64,000 nt of DNA from Halopseudomonas sabulinigri. GTDB taxonomy: Bacteria > Pseudomonadota > Gammaproteobacteria > Pseudomonadales > Pseudomonadaceae. Under the pieces are notes generated by a model that was not told where the DNA came from, did no database searches, and saw nothing but the letters and a program-made list of their open reading frames with translations. Of this stretch, positions 17,367 to 25,555 are shown one piece after another. The stretch lies in NCBI GenBank assembly GCA_011053055.1, contig DRHT01000047.1:124001-188000 (forward strand), written 5' to 3'. Position numbers and translations under genes: made by a program. Positions within the stretch are counted from its first letter, which is position 1, and each line of letters starts with the position of its first letter.

Positions 17367-18263
17367 CTACAACCCCTGACAAAACGCTGCCATCTCCCCC
17401 GCCAACTGCCGCAGAGCTGGATTCAACCGCCGCCGGTTGATCACCAACAACATCAACGGCGATGGCTCGCCGGTCACCTTGGGTAGTAGCCGTACTAACT
17501 CGCCGCTAGCCAGATGCTGCGCAATATCCAGATAGGATTTATAGGCGATGCCCTGCCCGCGCAAGGCCCAGCGGCGCACGGTATCGCCGTCGTCGCTACT
17601 CCGATCACCGCTCATGCGCAGGCTAATCGGCTCGGGCGCTTCAAATCGCCAGCGGTCGTGCAGGCTCTCACCCAGGCGAAAACACAGGCAGTTGTGCTGA
17701 CTCAGTTCCTGAACGGACTGTGGCTCGCCGTAGCGGCTAAGGTACTCAGGCGAAGCGCAGAGCACGCGGCGGTTGTCGGGTGCCAAGGGCAGGGCAACGA
17801 AGCTGGAGTCCTCGGGTATGCCGTAGCGTACGGCCAGGTCGATGGGCTGTTGATATAGGTCGGCGACGCGGTCGCTCACCTGCAGTTCCACGCGAATACC
17901 GGGCTGGCGGGCCAGGTAGTCTTCCAGCCAGTCGAGCAGATGGCTACGCGCCAGGTTCGAGGGCAGCGTCAGGCGCAGGGTGCCGGTCAGGGTATTGGCG
18001 TCGGCTTCCAGCGCCTGCTCGGCATCGCGCAATGCTTGAAAGGCGGCGCGTGCGTGCGGCAAGTAGCGCTCCCCGGCCTCGCTCAGCCGTAAGCTTCGCG
18101 TGGTGCGCTCAAATAAACGCACCCCCAGCTGCTCCTCCAAGCGCTTGATACTGGCGCTAGCCACAGCGGGAGCTAGATTTAACTGACGGGCAGCGGCCGA
18201 GAAGCTGCCACACTCTAGGGTATGCAGGAAAACACCCAGATCGTCGATACGTTGTATTTTCAT
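17367..18263 (-). CDS. LysR-family transcriptional regulator
   Basis: A 298-residue LysR regulator of the CrgA/AaeR-like group. The DNA-binding domain covers residues 1-62 (FSAAARQLNLAPAVASASIK, then LEEQLGVRLFERTTRSL), and the effector domain follows with LRLTLPSNLARSHLLDWL and the conserved GDTVRRWALRGQGIAY. It is divergent from a zinc-type alcohol dehydrogenase/quinone reductase gene with 106 bases between, the usual arrangement for a regulator and its target, so it probably senses a quinone, aldehyde or similar electrophile. Effector unknown. Confidence 0.9.
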   Translation of the reverse strand: MKIQRIDDLGVFLHTLECGSFSAAARQLNLAPAVASASIKRLEEQLGVRLFERTTRSLRLSEAGERYLPHARAAFQALRDAEQALEADANTLTGTLRLTLPSNLARSHLLDWLEDYLARQPGIRVELQVSDRVADLYQQPIDLAVRYGIPEDSSFVALPLAPDNRRVLCASPEYLSRYGEPQSVQELSQHNCLCFRLGESLHDRWRFEAPEPISLRMSGDRSSDDGDTVRRWALRGQGIAYKSYLDIAQHLASGELVRLLPKVTGEPSPLMLLVINRRRLNPALRQLAGEMAAFCQGL

Positions 18264-18369
18264 GATTTACAATAAAGTGATTCGCTATTAGGCATATTTT
18301 TCTTTATGAGCAATCAAGTCAAGCTGTCTGCATGAGTTGTTACCCCATCTAAATCACCGGAGCACAAAC

Positions 18370-19380
18370 ATGAAAGCAGTTGCCTATACCCAAGCTGGCG
18401 CCCTTGACCGCGCCGACGCCTTGATCGACATCGAGTTGGATAAGCCCACTCCAGGCCCGCAGGATCTGCTGGTTAAGGTCGCGGCTATTTCAGTTAACCC
18501 GGTGGATGCCAAGATCCGTAGCAAGCGCCCGGCCACGGTCGATGAGCCGCAGGTGATTGGTTGGGATGCGGTCGGTGAGGTGGCTGCGGTGGGCGCCAAG
18601 GTGCAGAATTTCGCGGTCGGTGATCGGGTGTTCTACGCCGGCGCCCTCGACCGTCCCGGCAGCAACGGCGAGTACCAACTGGTGGACGCACGCATCGTCG
18701 GCCACGCCCCGGAATCACTAAGCAACGCCGAAGCGGCCGCATTGCCGTTGACTGCTATTACCGCCTGGGAACTACTGTTTGACCGTCTCGGCGTGGCCGA
18801 GGGTGGCGGTGCCGGGCAAACCTTGCTGGTGATCGGTGCCGCCGGTGGCGTGGGCTCGATTCTGGTTCAACTGGCACGCAATCTCACCGAGCTGACCGTA
18901 GTAGGTACAGCAGCCCGCGAAGAAAGCGCCGAGTGGGCCAAAGAGCTGGGCGCGCATCATGTGATTGATCACAGCAAGCCAATGCTGGCGCAGTTGCAGG
19001 CGCTGGGCATTGAAAGTGTCGAGTTGATTGCCTCGCTGACGCACACCAAAGACCACTACGCGCAGTACATCGAGTGCATCGCGCCCCAGGGCAAACTGGG
19101 TGTGATTGATGACTTTGACAGCATTGATATCACGCAACTGAAGAGCAAGAGCGCGTCCTTCCATTGGGAGTTCATGTTTGCCCGCAGCTTGTATCAGACT
19201 GCTGATATGGCCGAGCAGGGTGTGCTGCTCAATCGGGTTGCCGAGTTGCTCGACGCCAGTGCGTTGCGTACCACCTTGGGTGAGCATTATGGGGTGATCA
19301 ATGCGGCTAATTTGATGCGGGCGCATGCTTTGCTGGAGAGCGGTAAGTCACGCGGCAAGCTGGTGCTTGAGGGCTTCTAA
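18370..19380 (+). CDS. Zinc-type alcohol dehydrogenase family / NADPH:quinone reductase-like protein
   Basis: A 336-residue medium-chain dehydrogenase/reductase. The GroES-like domain lies at about residues 1-140 and the Rossmann domain carries VIGAAGGVGSILVQLARN near residue 150. The structural and catalytic zinc cysteines of true alcohol dehydrogenases are absent, so this is an NADPH-dependent quinone or enoyl reductase of the ZADH family (COG0604). Start ATG 18370 has GGAG at -9; an upstream in-frame start at 18337 adds residues unlike the family. Divergent from a LysR gene which likely controls it. Substrate unknown. Confidence 0.87.
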   Translation: MKAVAYTQAGALDRADALIDIELDKPTPGPQDLLVKVAAISVNPVDAKIRSKRPATVDEPQVIGWDAVGEVAAVGAKVQNFAVGDRVFYAGALDRPGSNGEYQLVDARIVGHAPESLSNAEAAALPLTAITAWELLFDRLGVAEGGGAGQTLLVIGAAGGVGSILVQLARNLTELTVVGTAAREESAEWAKELGAHHVIDHSKPMLAQLQALGIESVELIASLTHTKDHYAQYIECIAPQGKLGVIDDFDSIDITQLKSKSASFHWEFMFARSLYQTADMAEQGVLLNRVAELLDASALRTTLGEHYGVINAANLMRAHALLESGKSRGKLVLEGF

Positions 19381-20085
19381 CTCGGACCTGATCGTTCCCA
19401 TGCTCCAGCGTGGGAATGCGTCGTTAGGCGCTCCGCGTCGATATTCTGCTTACGCTCAATCGCGCAGTAGGCTGATCTGATCCGCTTTTCGCCCTGATGG
19501 CGAGTCAGGGGAAATGCTTGGCCATTTCCCCCGACACCCCCTAGGCCACCCCAACTGCGCGGCCCTTCGGGTTCGCTGCGTTGCTCGATCCATCGGGCCG
19601 CTGCGGAACTCGTCGCTGCGCTCCTCAGACAGTCCTCGCTCTACTCCCGATGGCTCTGCGCTACTCGCCCGCGCAGACGGGGACTTGGGGTCCGTGCAGT
19701 GGCCATCTTTTCTGATCGTTCCCACGCTCTGCGTGGGAATGCATCCCCGGACGCTCCGCGTCCATACACGCTGCCCGCTTGCGCCCATCCCGCCCGACTG
19801 CTAGCCTTCCCAACGTTATATCCATACTTTGCATGAGTCGCATGATGAACCACTCCTTGAGCATCGCTGTTGCTGTTGCCTGCGCCCCTCCCGGCGTCGG
19901 ACACGCGTGCTCGCAGGCTGTGGTTCTGTCACCGCCAGCCGCCCCTCCTCGGGTAGCCGGTGTCGTTGCTGCAGCGCCGCCTCGCGCGCTCTGAAACACC
20001 AAAACATCCTTTTTTTGTTCTTCGGCGGATAGCGCTTTTTAGCGCGTATTGACGCTGCAGATCTGTGTTTTGACAGGTGATTGTC
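19381..20085. repeat. Repeat-rich gap: palindromes plus 215-bp repeat copy F
   Basis: The gap has a GTTCCCA palindrome at 19387-19441, a full copy of the 215-bp repeat at 19483-19702 and another palindrome with companion hairpin at 19713-19768. The stretch 19800-20085 before the DMT gene is not repeat-like; it holds a 50-codon frame at 19841-19993 rich in Ala, Val and Pro, whose reality I cannot judge, and a small GCGCT-TTTT-AGCGC hairpin near 20029. Confidence 0.75.
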
Positions 20086-20943
20086 ATGCTATTCAAACAA
20101 CTGAACTGGGCCGCCATCAGCCCGACCGTGCTCTTTGTGCTGCTCTGGAGTGCGGGTGCGATCTTCTCTAAATGGGGGCTGGAACACGCCTCTGCCTTTG
20201 CTTTTCTGCTGCTGCGCTTTGCCCTGGCTTGCGTTGCTCTGGGGCTGCTGGCGCTTACTCGCCGCCGCTGGTTACCGCAGCCGGGCAGCTTCCGCCAGGT
20301 AGCGCTGGTGGGGCTGCTGATGACCGGCGGTTACACCATCTTCTACCTGCTCTCGCTCGACGCCGGGCTAACCCCGGGTGTGCTGGCGACCGTGCTTGGG
20401 GTGCAACCCATCCTGACGTTGATGCTGCTGGAGCGGCGCGCGAGCGTGTTGCGTGTGGCTGGGCTGTTGCTGGCGTTGGGCGGTCTGACGCTGGTGGTGC
20501 TCGATAGTCTGCTGGCGGCGCGCTTCTCGATGCTGGGCATTAGTCTGTCGTTGGCGGCGCTCTTGTGTATCACGGTGGGCTCGATCGTCCAGAAGGGTAT
20601 TCAGCAGTCGCCCATGGATGTGCTGCCGTTGCAGTACGCCGTGGGTTTGTTGATGTGCGCGCTAGTGGCGCCCTTTCAGCCGTTCGAGGTGGAGTGGTCT
20701 GTTGGCTTTGTTGTGCCGCTGCTTTACATGGGCGTGTTGATTTCGGTGGGTGCGACCTTGCTGCTGTATCGGCTGATTCGGATGGGCAATTTGGTTAACG
20801 TGACCAGTTTGTTTTATTTGATGCCGGGTACTACGGCGTTGTTGGATTATCTGTTTTTGGGTAATCGGATGGCGGTTGGGAGTTTGGTGGGGATGGGGTT
20901 GATTGTGGTGGGGTTGGTGTTGGTGTTTCGGCAGAAGGCGTGA
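20086..20943 (+). CDS. EamA-type DMT superfamily transporter
   Basis: A 285-residue inner-membrane protein with ten hydrophobic helices in two five-helix EamA repeats (about residues 8-135 and 150-282), typical of metabolite exporters of the drug/metabolite transporter family. Motifs include LFVLLWSAGAIFSKWGLEH at the start and LMPGTTALLDYLFLGN in helix 9. ATG 20086 is preferred (AGGTG at -9); a GTG at 20077 would add three residues. The gene is bracketed by direct copies of the 215-bp repeat and by palindromes, 1.6 kb apart. Substrate unknown; amino acids are common for this group. Confidence 0.88.
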   Translation: MLFKQLNWAAISPTVLFVLLWSAGAIFSKWGLEHASAFAFLLLRFALACVALGLLALTRRRWLPQPGSFRQVALVGLLMTGGYTIFYLLSLDAGLTPGVLATVLGVQPILTLMLLERRASVLRVAGLLLALGGLTLVVLDSLLAARFSMLGISLSLAALLCITVGSIVQKGIQQSPMDVLPLQYAVGLLMCALVAPFQPFEVEWSVGFVVPLLYMGVLISVGATLLLYRLIRMGNLVNVTSLFYLMPGTTALLDYLFLGNRMAVGSLVGMGLIVVGLVLVFRQKA

Positions 20944-21489
20944 GCCTTCCTCTGATCGTTCCCATGCTCCGCGTGGGAATGCAGCCCGGGACGCTCTGCG
21001 TCCATACCCACTCTCTGGAACGTCAGAACCTGATCGTTCCCATGCTCCTGCGTGGGAACGTACGCCGCAGTTGATTGCTGTGATCTGTATTTCGCCTTGA
21101 TGGCGAGTCAGGGGAAATGCTTGGCCATTTCCCCCGACACCCCCTAGGCCACCCCAACTGCACGGCCCTTCGGGTTCGCTGTGTTGCTCGGTCTGGCGGG
21201 GGCACTCGCAAACTCGCTTCGCTCAGACATCGCGAGCACCTTTTCCCGCCAGCCCTGTGCTACTCGCCCGTGCAGACGGGGCTTGAGGGGTCGCGCAGTG
21301 GAAATTTATCGGCAATACGTGCCTGTGTGCGAATTCATTACCCAAAATAAAATTCAAGCTTGGCAAAGACCTATTGTAGTAGCACTATAAATAAGTGCCT
21401 TATATAGCAGCCTAATATCGGAGGTATGGCTGCTGATTATAGCTTGCACGCCTTCAGCTCAGCATTAACCGCCCAAAAGGAAGATTGGT
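20944..21489. repeat. Palindromes and 215-bp repeat copy G before the KAP island
   Basis: Two GTTCCCA palindromes (20951-21005 with its GGACGC companion, and 21030-21062) are followed by a full 215-bp repeat at 21090-21299. Beyond it the sequence turns AT-rich (about 21310-21489), which should hold the promoter of the KAP gene. Confidence 0.8.
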
Positions 21490-22890
21490 GTGATATTAAA
21501 AAGTCGGGATATAGAAATAGCTGAAAACGAGCCTTTTCGAAATGACGCGCTGAATCGAAAAGAGAGCGGAGAGGTACTGACCCAGTTCGTTTTATCCGCA
21601 AATTCCTCGCTTGTGATTTGCCTTGATGCCCCATGGGGACAAGGGAAAACCACTTTTCTTAAGATGTGGGAGCAAGATTTAAAAAATCATGATTTTCCAA
21701 CTATTTATTTTAATGCTTGGGAAAGCGACTTCTCTGATGACGCGCTCGTATGCCTTATCGGGGAGATAAGTGCATCGATAGAAGAGTTATCAAAAACAGG
21801 AAACGAATCAAAAGCCATAGAGTACTTAAGCAAAACAAAAGATATAGGTGTATCCCTCATAAAACGCTCCATTCCAGCCGCCGCGAAGATCGCAACTGCT
21901 GGGATTCTCGACTTAGATAAGTTGACTGAGCAATCTCTTGGTGGTCTAGCGGAAACACTTGCAAAAGAACAGCTTGAAAAGTATGAGACTTCCAAAAAAT
22001 CCATAAAGTCCTTTAGAGAGACAATCAGCAAATTGGCTGGTAGCGTAACCGATCCGGAAAACCCAAAACCATTGATATTTATCATCGATGAGCTTGATCG
22101 TTGCCGACCAAATTATGCTATTGAAATTTTAGAAAAAGCAAAGCACCTCTTTAATGTTGACAATATTGTATTTGTTCTAGGAGCGGACAAAGAGCAATTG
22201 GGATCATCTATTAAAGCCATATACGGAGAAGGTCTAAATGTAAATGGTTACTTGCGCAGATTTATGGATTTTGACTATATACTACCTTCACCAGAGAAAG
22301 GGGTTTTTGTTAAGTCTTTATTTAAAAAATACGGATTTAACGATTATTTTCAAAAAAAGAATAGCGGAAGCCTAAAATATGAAGGCGAGCAGTGTTTGAA
22401 AATGTTTTCCGAACTTTTTGGGTTGTATAGGTTAACTCTGCGAGATCAGGAGCAATGCTGCTCTCTTCTTAGCGTTTCCATAAAAACAACTCCTGTCGAT
22501 CAAAATCTATTTCCACTTTTTTTGTGTTTTTTGATTGTGCTAAAAATCAAAGATCCTGAAGTTTACAAAAAGTTAGTACATGACGAGATGAGTGTTAGTG
22601 AATTGCTAAGTTTTTTTGGTGAGAGATCTGGAGCTTCTGATTTGCTATCAACAAATTATGGTACCGCATTGGAAGCTTACATAATGACGTGCAAATCATA
22701 CCGGTACGAGGACGAAGAGATTCAGAAAAAATATGCAAGCATTACAAACTCATCAACCTCAAGTGACGAAGATAAATATCGAGCCAATAGGATTTTAGAT
22801 ATAGTAAAAGAATTTAATTGGAATGGAGGCGTTGGGATTTTGGGGTACCTTCTTAAAAAAATCGAAATAGCTTCTCGATTTGAATCCTGA
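21490..22890 (+). CDS. KAP-family P-loop NTPase
   Basis: A 466-residue STAND-like ATPase of the KAP family. Walker A is APWGQGKTTF (about residues 48-57), the following NAWESDF segment is the conserved KAP motif, and Walker B is IFIIDELDRCRP (about 196-207), followed by the HLFNVDNIVFVLGADKEQL sensor region. The start is GTG 21490, supported by AAGGAAG seven bases upstream. No membrane helices are obvious apart from a weakly hydrophobic stretch near residue 345. KAP NTPases occur in anti-phage systems such as Qat and in other membrane-linked defence units. Its A+T content is much higher than that of the flanking core genes, it is followed 69 bases later by a membrane-protein gene, and repeats mark the left edge, all signs of horizontal transfer. 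Defence function is inference. Confidence 0.85.
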   Translation: MILKSRDIEIAENEPFRNDALNRKESGEVLTQFVLSANSSLVICLDAPWGQGKTTFLKMWEQDLKNHDFPTIYFNAWESDFSDDALVCLIGEISASIEELSKTGNESKAIEYLSKTKDIGVSLIKRSIPAAAKIATAGILDLDKLTEQSLGGLAETLAKEQLEKYETSKKSIKSFRETISKLAGSVTDPENPKPLIFIIDELDRCRPNYAIEILEKAKHLFNVDNIVFVLGADKEQLGSSIKAIYGEGLNVNGYLRRFMDFDYILPSPEKGVFVKSLFKKYGFNDYFQKKNSGSLKYEGEQCLKMFSELFGLYRLTLRDQEQCCSLLSVSIKTTPVDQNLFPLFLCFLIVLKIKDPEVYKKLVHDEMSVSELLSFFGERSGASDLLSTNYGTALEAYIMTCKSYRYEDEEIQKKYASITNSSTSSDEDKYRANRILDIVKEFNWNGGVGILGYLLKKIEIASRFES

Positions 22891-22959
22891 GCGGTTAAAG
22901 AGGTGCAACTCAGAACACTTCCGACTTCTACTGTTTTCGGCACTATATACAGGCGTTAT

Positions 22960-23628
22960 ATGAAAAATAGGCTTGAGAGGGTTTTCCTCGAAATAAAGGA
23001 AAGATCTGATACGCTCAGGGTTATTGGAGCTATTTTTTTTGCACTTACACTCATTACTGCTGTATTTTGGCTGTCAGGAAAAGATGCTGAGCCAATTGCA
23101 TTTACTTTAAGCTTAATCTCCTCGATTTTTTTCGGATTACCCTACGCAGCCGAAGTGCTTTATCCAAATAGAAAAGCTGTCCAATATATGTCCTACGATG
23201 AAATTTTAGGCTTCATAAAAAGCACAAGTCCAAAGGCTGACTGGGAAGGCGTTTCAAAAAAATGGTCATCCGAACGATTTCTTAAAGAAGACCCACGTTT
23301 GCGAATGCTTATGAGGTATGACGAGGAAGGAGTTCAAAATCCCGACTACATAGAAAAGTGGGCTAAGAACTGGCTGCACCCCAAAGCGACTGGCTATTGG
23401 TGCGACATATATTACGACCGAAATTTGATAGAAAGAATCGTGCTTGTAAGCGTAGATGGTGGAGCATGTTTTCTGCCTGCGCCCATTTGCAATTCAAATA
23501 TAGTTAAAGAAGTCGACTACTTTTGTGCTTCGAATTTTGATACTGCGGAGAAATTTAATAGCTATTTTTCTAAGACAGGCTTCATGCGTGAAAATGAAAA
23601 TGCGAAATTGGGGTCAGATGAACATTAA
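22960..23628 (+). CDS. Hypothetical two-helix membrane protein, KAP partner
   Basis: I do not recognise the family. From ATG 22960 it has 222 residues; GTG 22903 would add 19, but its ribosome site touches the start codon, while AGG sits 6 bases before the ATG. A charged helix (residues 1-18) precedes two membrane segments, about 20-42 (GAIFFALTLITAVFWLSG) and 50-70 (FTLSLISSIFFGLPYAAEV). The remaining 150 residues are soluble, probably cytosolic, with WAKNWLHPKATGYWCDIYYD and VSVDGGACFLPAP near the middle. Same strand and same high A+T as the KAP gene, so the two likely form one transcript. A membrane effector or anchor paired with a KAP ATPase fits known defence logic; not shown. Confidence 0.7.
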   Translation: MKNRLERVFLEIKERSDTLRVIGAIFFALTLITAVFWLSGKDAEPIAFTLSLISSIFFGLPYAAEVLYPNRKAVQYMSYDEILGFIKSTSPKADWEGVSKKWSSERFLKEDPRLRMLMRYDEEGVQNPDYIEKWAKNWLHPKATGYWCDIYYDRNLIERIVLVSVDGGACFLPAPICNSNIVKEVDYFCASNFDTAEKFNSYFSKTGFMRENENAKLGSDEH

Positions 23629-23688
23629 TTGCGCAAAAATTTTCATCTAACTCTTGTTGTACACCAGTTTTACTCACTGCAGATCACA

Positions 23689-23759
23689 CTTCCCGCTTCC
23701 CGCTTCCCGCTTCCCGCTTCCCGCTTGACGCCCTACGCTTACCGGCTTACCGGCTTACC
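23689..23759. repeat. Tandem heptamer and octamer microsatellite upstream of liuR
   Basis: Five exact units of CTTCCCG run from 23689 to 23723, followed by nearly three units of GCTTACCG from 23737 to 23759. The array ends at the LiuR-type operator. Slippage could vary the distance to upstream elements. Confidence 0.85.
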
Positions 23760-23776
23760 TTTACGTTAACGTAAAG
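23759..23776. promoter_or_regulatory. LiuR operator (perfect 18-bp palindrome)
   Basis: CTTTACGTTAACGTAAAG is a perfect palindrome 19 bases before the liuR start. It fits the ACGTNAACGT-like core reported for LiuR of the MerR family and should sit between the -35 and -10 elements as MerR operators do. I see no second copy before liuA, so liuR and the liu genes may share this promoter. Confidence 0.75.
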
Positions 23777-23795
23777 CAGTCACCAAAGACGACCC

Positions 23796-24179
23796 ATGAC
23801 CCAGACCTACAGCATTTCTGACTTGGCCCGCGAGCTGGACATCACTACGCGGGCTATTCGTTTTTATGAGGAGCAGGACATGCTCTGCCCTGAGCGGCGG
23901 GGGTTGGAGCGGGTTTATTGCGCTAAGGACAAGGTGACGCTGAAGCTGATTTTGCGTGGTAAGCGCATTGGCTTTTCGTTGGCTGAGTGCAAGGAGTTGA
24001 TCGAACTGTACGATCCTGGCCACGGCAATCGCAAGCAGCTGGAAACCTTTATGCAGAAGATCGCTGAGCGGCGTACGCAGTTGGCGCAGCAGTTGCTCGA
24101 TATTGAACAGATGCAAATTGAATTGGATACCGCCGAGGAGCGGTGCCGCGCGGCGTTGGCGCAGACAGCAACTAATTAA
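23796..24179 (+). CDS. liuR: MerR-family regulator of leucine/isovalerate catabolism
   Basis: A 127-residue MerR regulator. The winged helix occupies residues 4-72 (YSISDLARELDITTRAIRFY, then ERRGLERVYCAKDKVTLKLI), followed by a long dimerisation helix (about 80-118). In pseudomonads and Shewanella LiuR (GnyR) controls the liu operon for branched-chain degradation. It precedes liuA and has a perfect palindromic operator in its own promoter. The TAA stop is the first three bases of the left inverted repeat of a MITE-like element, so the 3' end of the gene was touched by that insertion. Confidence 0.93.
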   Translation: MTQTYSISDLARELDITTRAIRFYEEQDMLCPERRGLERVYCAKDKVTLKLILRGKRIGFSLAECKELIELYDPGHGNRKQLETFMQKIAERRTQLAQQLLDIEQMQIELDTAEERCRAALAQTATN

Positions 24180-24335
24180 CAGGTTGTTGAAAGCGTAGGC
24201 GAGGCAGGCAGCGCAAGGCAAAAGTAGGCGAAAAAGCGGTCGGAGTCGCGCTCGACTTTACGTGCTGTAAATGAGCACTTTGAGCCTGCTTTTAACGCCG
24301 CGATGGCAACGCAGGTAGTTTTCAGCAGCCTGTTA
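24177..24335 (+). mobile_element. MITE-like element, copy 1 (between liuR and liuA)
   Basis: A 159-base element bounded by imperfect inverted repeats: TAACAGGTTGTTGAAA at the left and TTTCAGCAGCCTGTTA at the right (13 of 16 pair). The interior contains GCGTAGGCGAGGCAGGCAGC and AACGCCGCGATGGCAACGCA, shared with copy 2 at 32357. It encodes no protein. Such non-autonomous elements move with a transposase supplied from elsewhere. It fills most of the 191-base liuR-liuA gap. Confidence 0.8.
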
Positions 24336-24370
24336 CCAACGAACAACAAAAATAAACAGCAGGTGGAATC

Positions 24371-25534
24371 ATGCATTATCCGTCGCTTAACTTCGGTCTT
24401 GGCGAGACCATCGAGATGCTGCGCGATCAAGCGCGTAGTTTTGTGGCTGCTGAACTGGCGCCGCGTGCGGCTGAGATCGACCGGGACAATCAGTTTCCGG
24501 CGGAGTTGTGGCGCCGTTTTGGTGATCTGGGTTTGCTCGGTATTACCGTGGCTGAAGAGTACGGTGGTTCGGGTTTGGGTTATCTGGCGCATGTGATCGC
24601 CATGGAAGAAATCAGCCGGGGGTCGGCTTCGGTAGGCCTTTCTTACGGTGCGCATTCGAATCTTTGCGTTAATCAGATTCATCGCAACGGTAACGCTGAG
24701 CAGAAGGCGAAGTACTTGCCCAAACTGGTCAGCGGCGAGCATGTGGGCGCGCTGGCGATGAGTGAGCCGAATGCGGGCTCCGATGTGGTCAGCATGAAGC
24801 TGCGCGCCGATAAGCGCGGCGACCATTACGTGCTCAACGGCAACAAGATGTGGATCACCAACGGGCCGGACGCTAACGTTTATGTGATTTACGCCAAGAC
24901 CGAGCCGGAGAAGGGCGCGCACGGCATGACGGCTTTTATCGTCGAGCGCGATTCTCCCGGTTTCTCGCGTAGCCCCAAGCTCGACAAGCTGGGCATGCGC
25001 GGTTCCAACACTTGCGAGCTGGTGTTCGATAACGTCGAAGTACCGGCAGAGAATATTCTCGGCGTGCTGAATGGTGGCGTTAAGGTGTTGATGAGCGGGT
25101 TGGATTATGAGCGTGTGGTGCTCTCCGGCGGCCCGACCGGGATCATGCAGAGCTGCATTGACGTGGTGGTGCCTTACATCCACGACCGCCAGCAGTTTGG
25201 CCAGAGCATCGGCGAGTTTCAGCTGATCCAGGGCAAGGTGGCGGATATGTATACCCAGCTGAACGCCAGCCGCGCCTATCTGTACGCCGTAGCGCAAGCC
25301 TGTGATCGCGGCGAAACCACCCGCAAGGACGCCGCCGGGGTCATCCTCTACACCGCCGAAGCCGCTACCCGCATGGCGCTCGACGCCATCCAGATTCTCG
25401 GCGGCAATGGCTACATCAACGACTACCCCACCGGCCGCCTGCTGCGCGACGCCAAGCTCTACGAGATCGGTGCGGGCACCAGCGAGATTCGGCGCATGCT
25501 GATTGGGCGGGAGCTGTTCAATGAAACGCGCTAG
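24371..25534 (+). CDS. liuA: Isovaleryl-CoA dehydrogenase
   Basis: A 387-residue acyl-CoA dehydrogenase that oxidises isovaleryl-CoA to 3-methylcrotonyl-CoA with FAD, passing electrons to ETF. FAD-binding motifs are [13 protein letters not shown] and [29 protein letters not shown] carries the glutamate used as base in isovaleryl-CoA dehydrogenases (Glu of DYER), unlike the C-terminal base of other family members. The C terminus [16 protein letters not shown] is typical. GCAGGTGG at -12 to -5 supports the ATG. First enzyme of the liuABCDE cluster for leucine and acyclic terpene breakdown. Confidence 0.96.
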   Translation: MHYPSLNFGLGETIEMLRDQARSFVAAELAPRAAEIDRDNQFPAELWRRFGDLGLLGITVAEEYGGSGLGYLAHVIAMEEISRGSASVGLSYGAHSNLCVNQIHRNGNAEQKAKYLPKLVSGEHVGALAMSEPNAGSDVVSMKLRADKRGDHYVLNGNKMWITNGPDANVYVIYAKTEPEKGAHGMTAFIVERDSPGFSRSPKLDKLGMRGSNTCELVFDNVEVPAENILGVLNGGVKVLMSGLDYERVVLSGGPTGIMQSCIDVVVPYIHDRQQFGQSIGEFQLIQGKVADMYTQLNASRAYLYAVAQACDRGETTRKDAAGVILYTAEAATRMALDAIQILGGNGYINDYPTGRLLRDAKLYEIGAGTSEIRRMLIGRELFNETR

Positions 25535-25555
25535 CCGTCTCATGGGAGTGCCTGC

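Noticed and set aside
18370-19380. True zinc alcohol dehydrogenase
   Set aside because: The zinc-binding cysteine cluster is absent; the protein better fits quinone/enoyl reductases.
23689-23759. CRISPR or phage-type direct repeats
   Set aside because: Units are only 7-8 bases without spacers, a simple microsatellite.
24176-25543. 455-codon frame antisense to liuA
   Set aside because: Long antisense frames are common in high-GC genes; liuA has all family motifs, and this frame has none.
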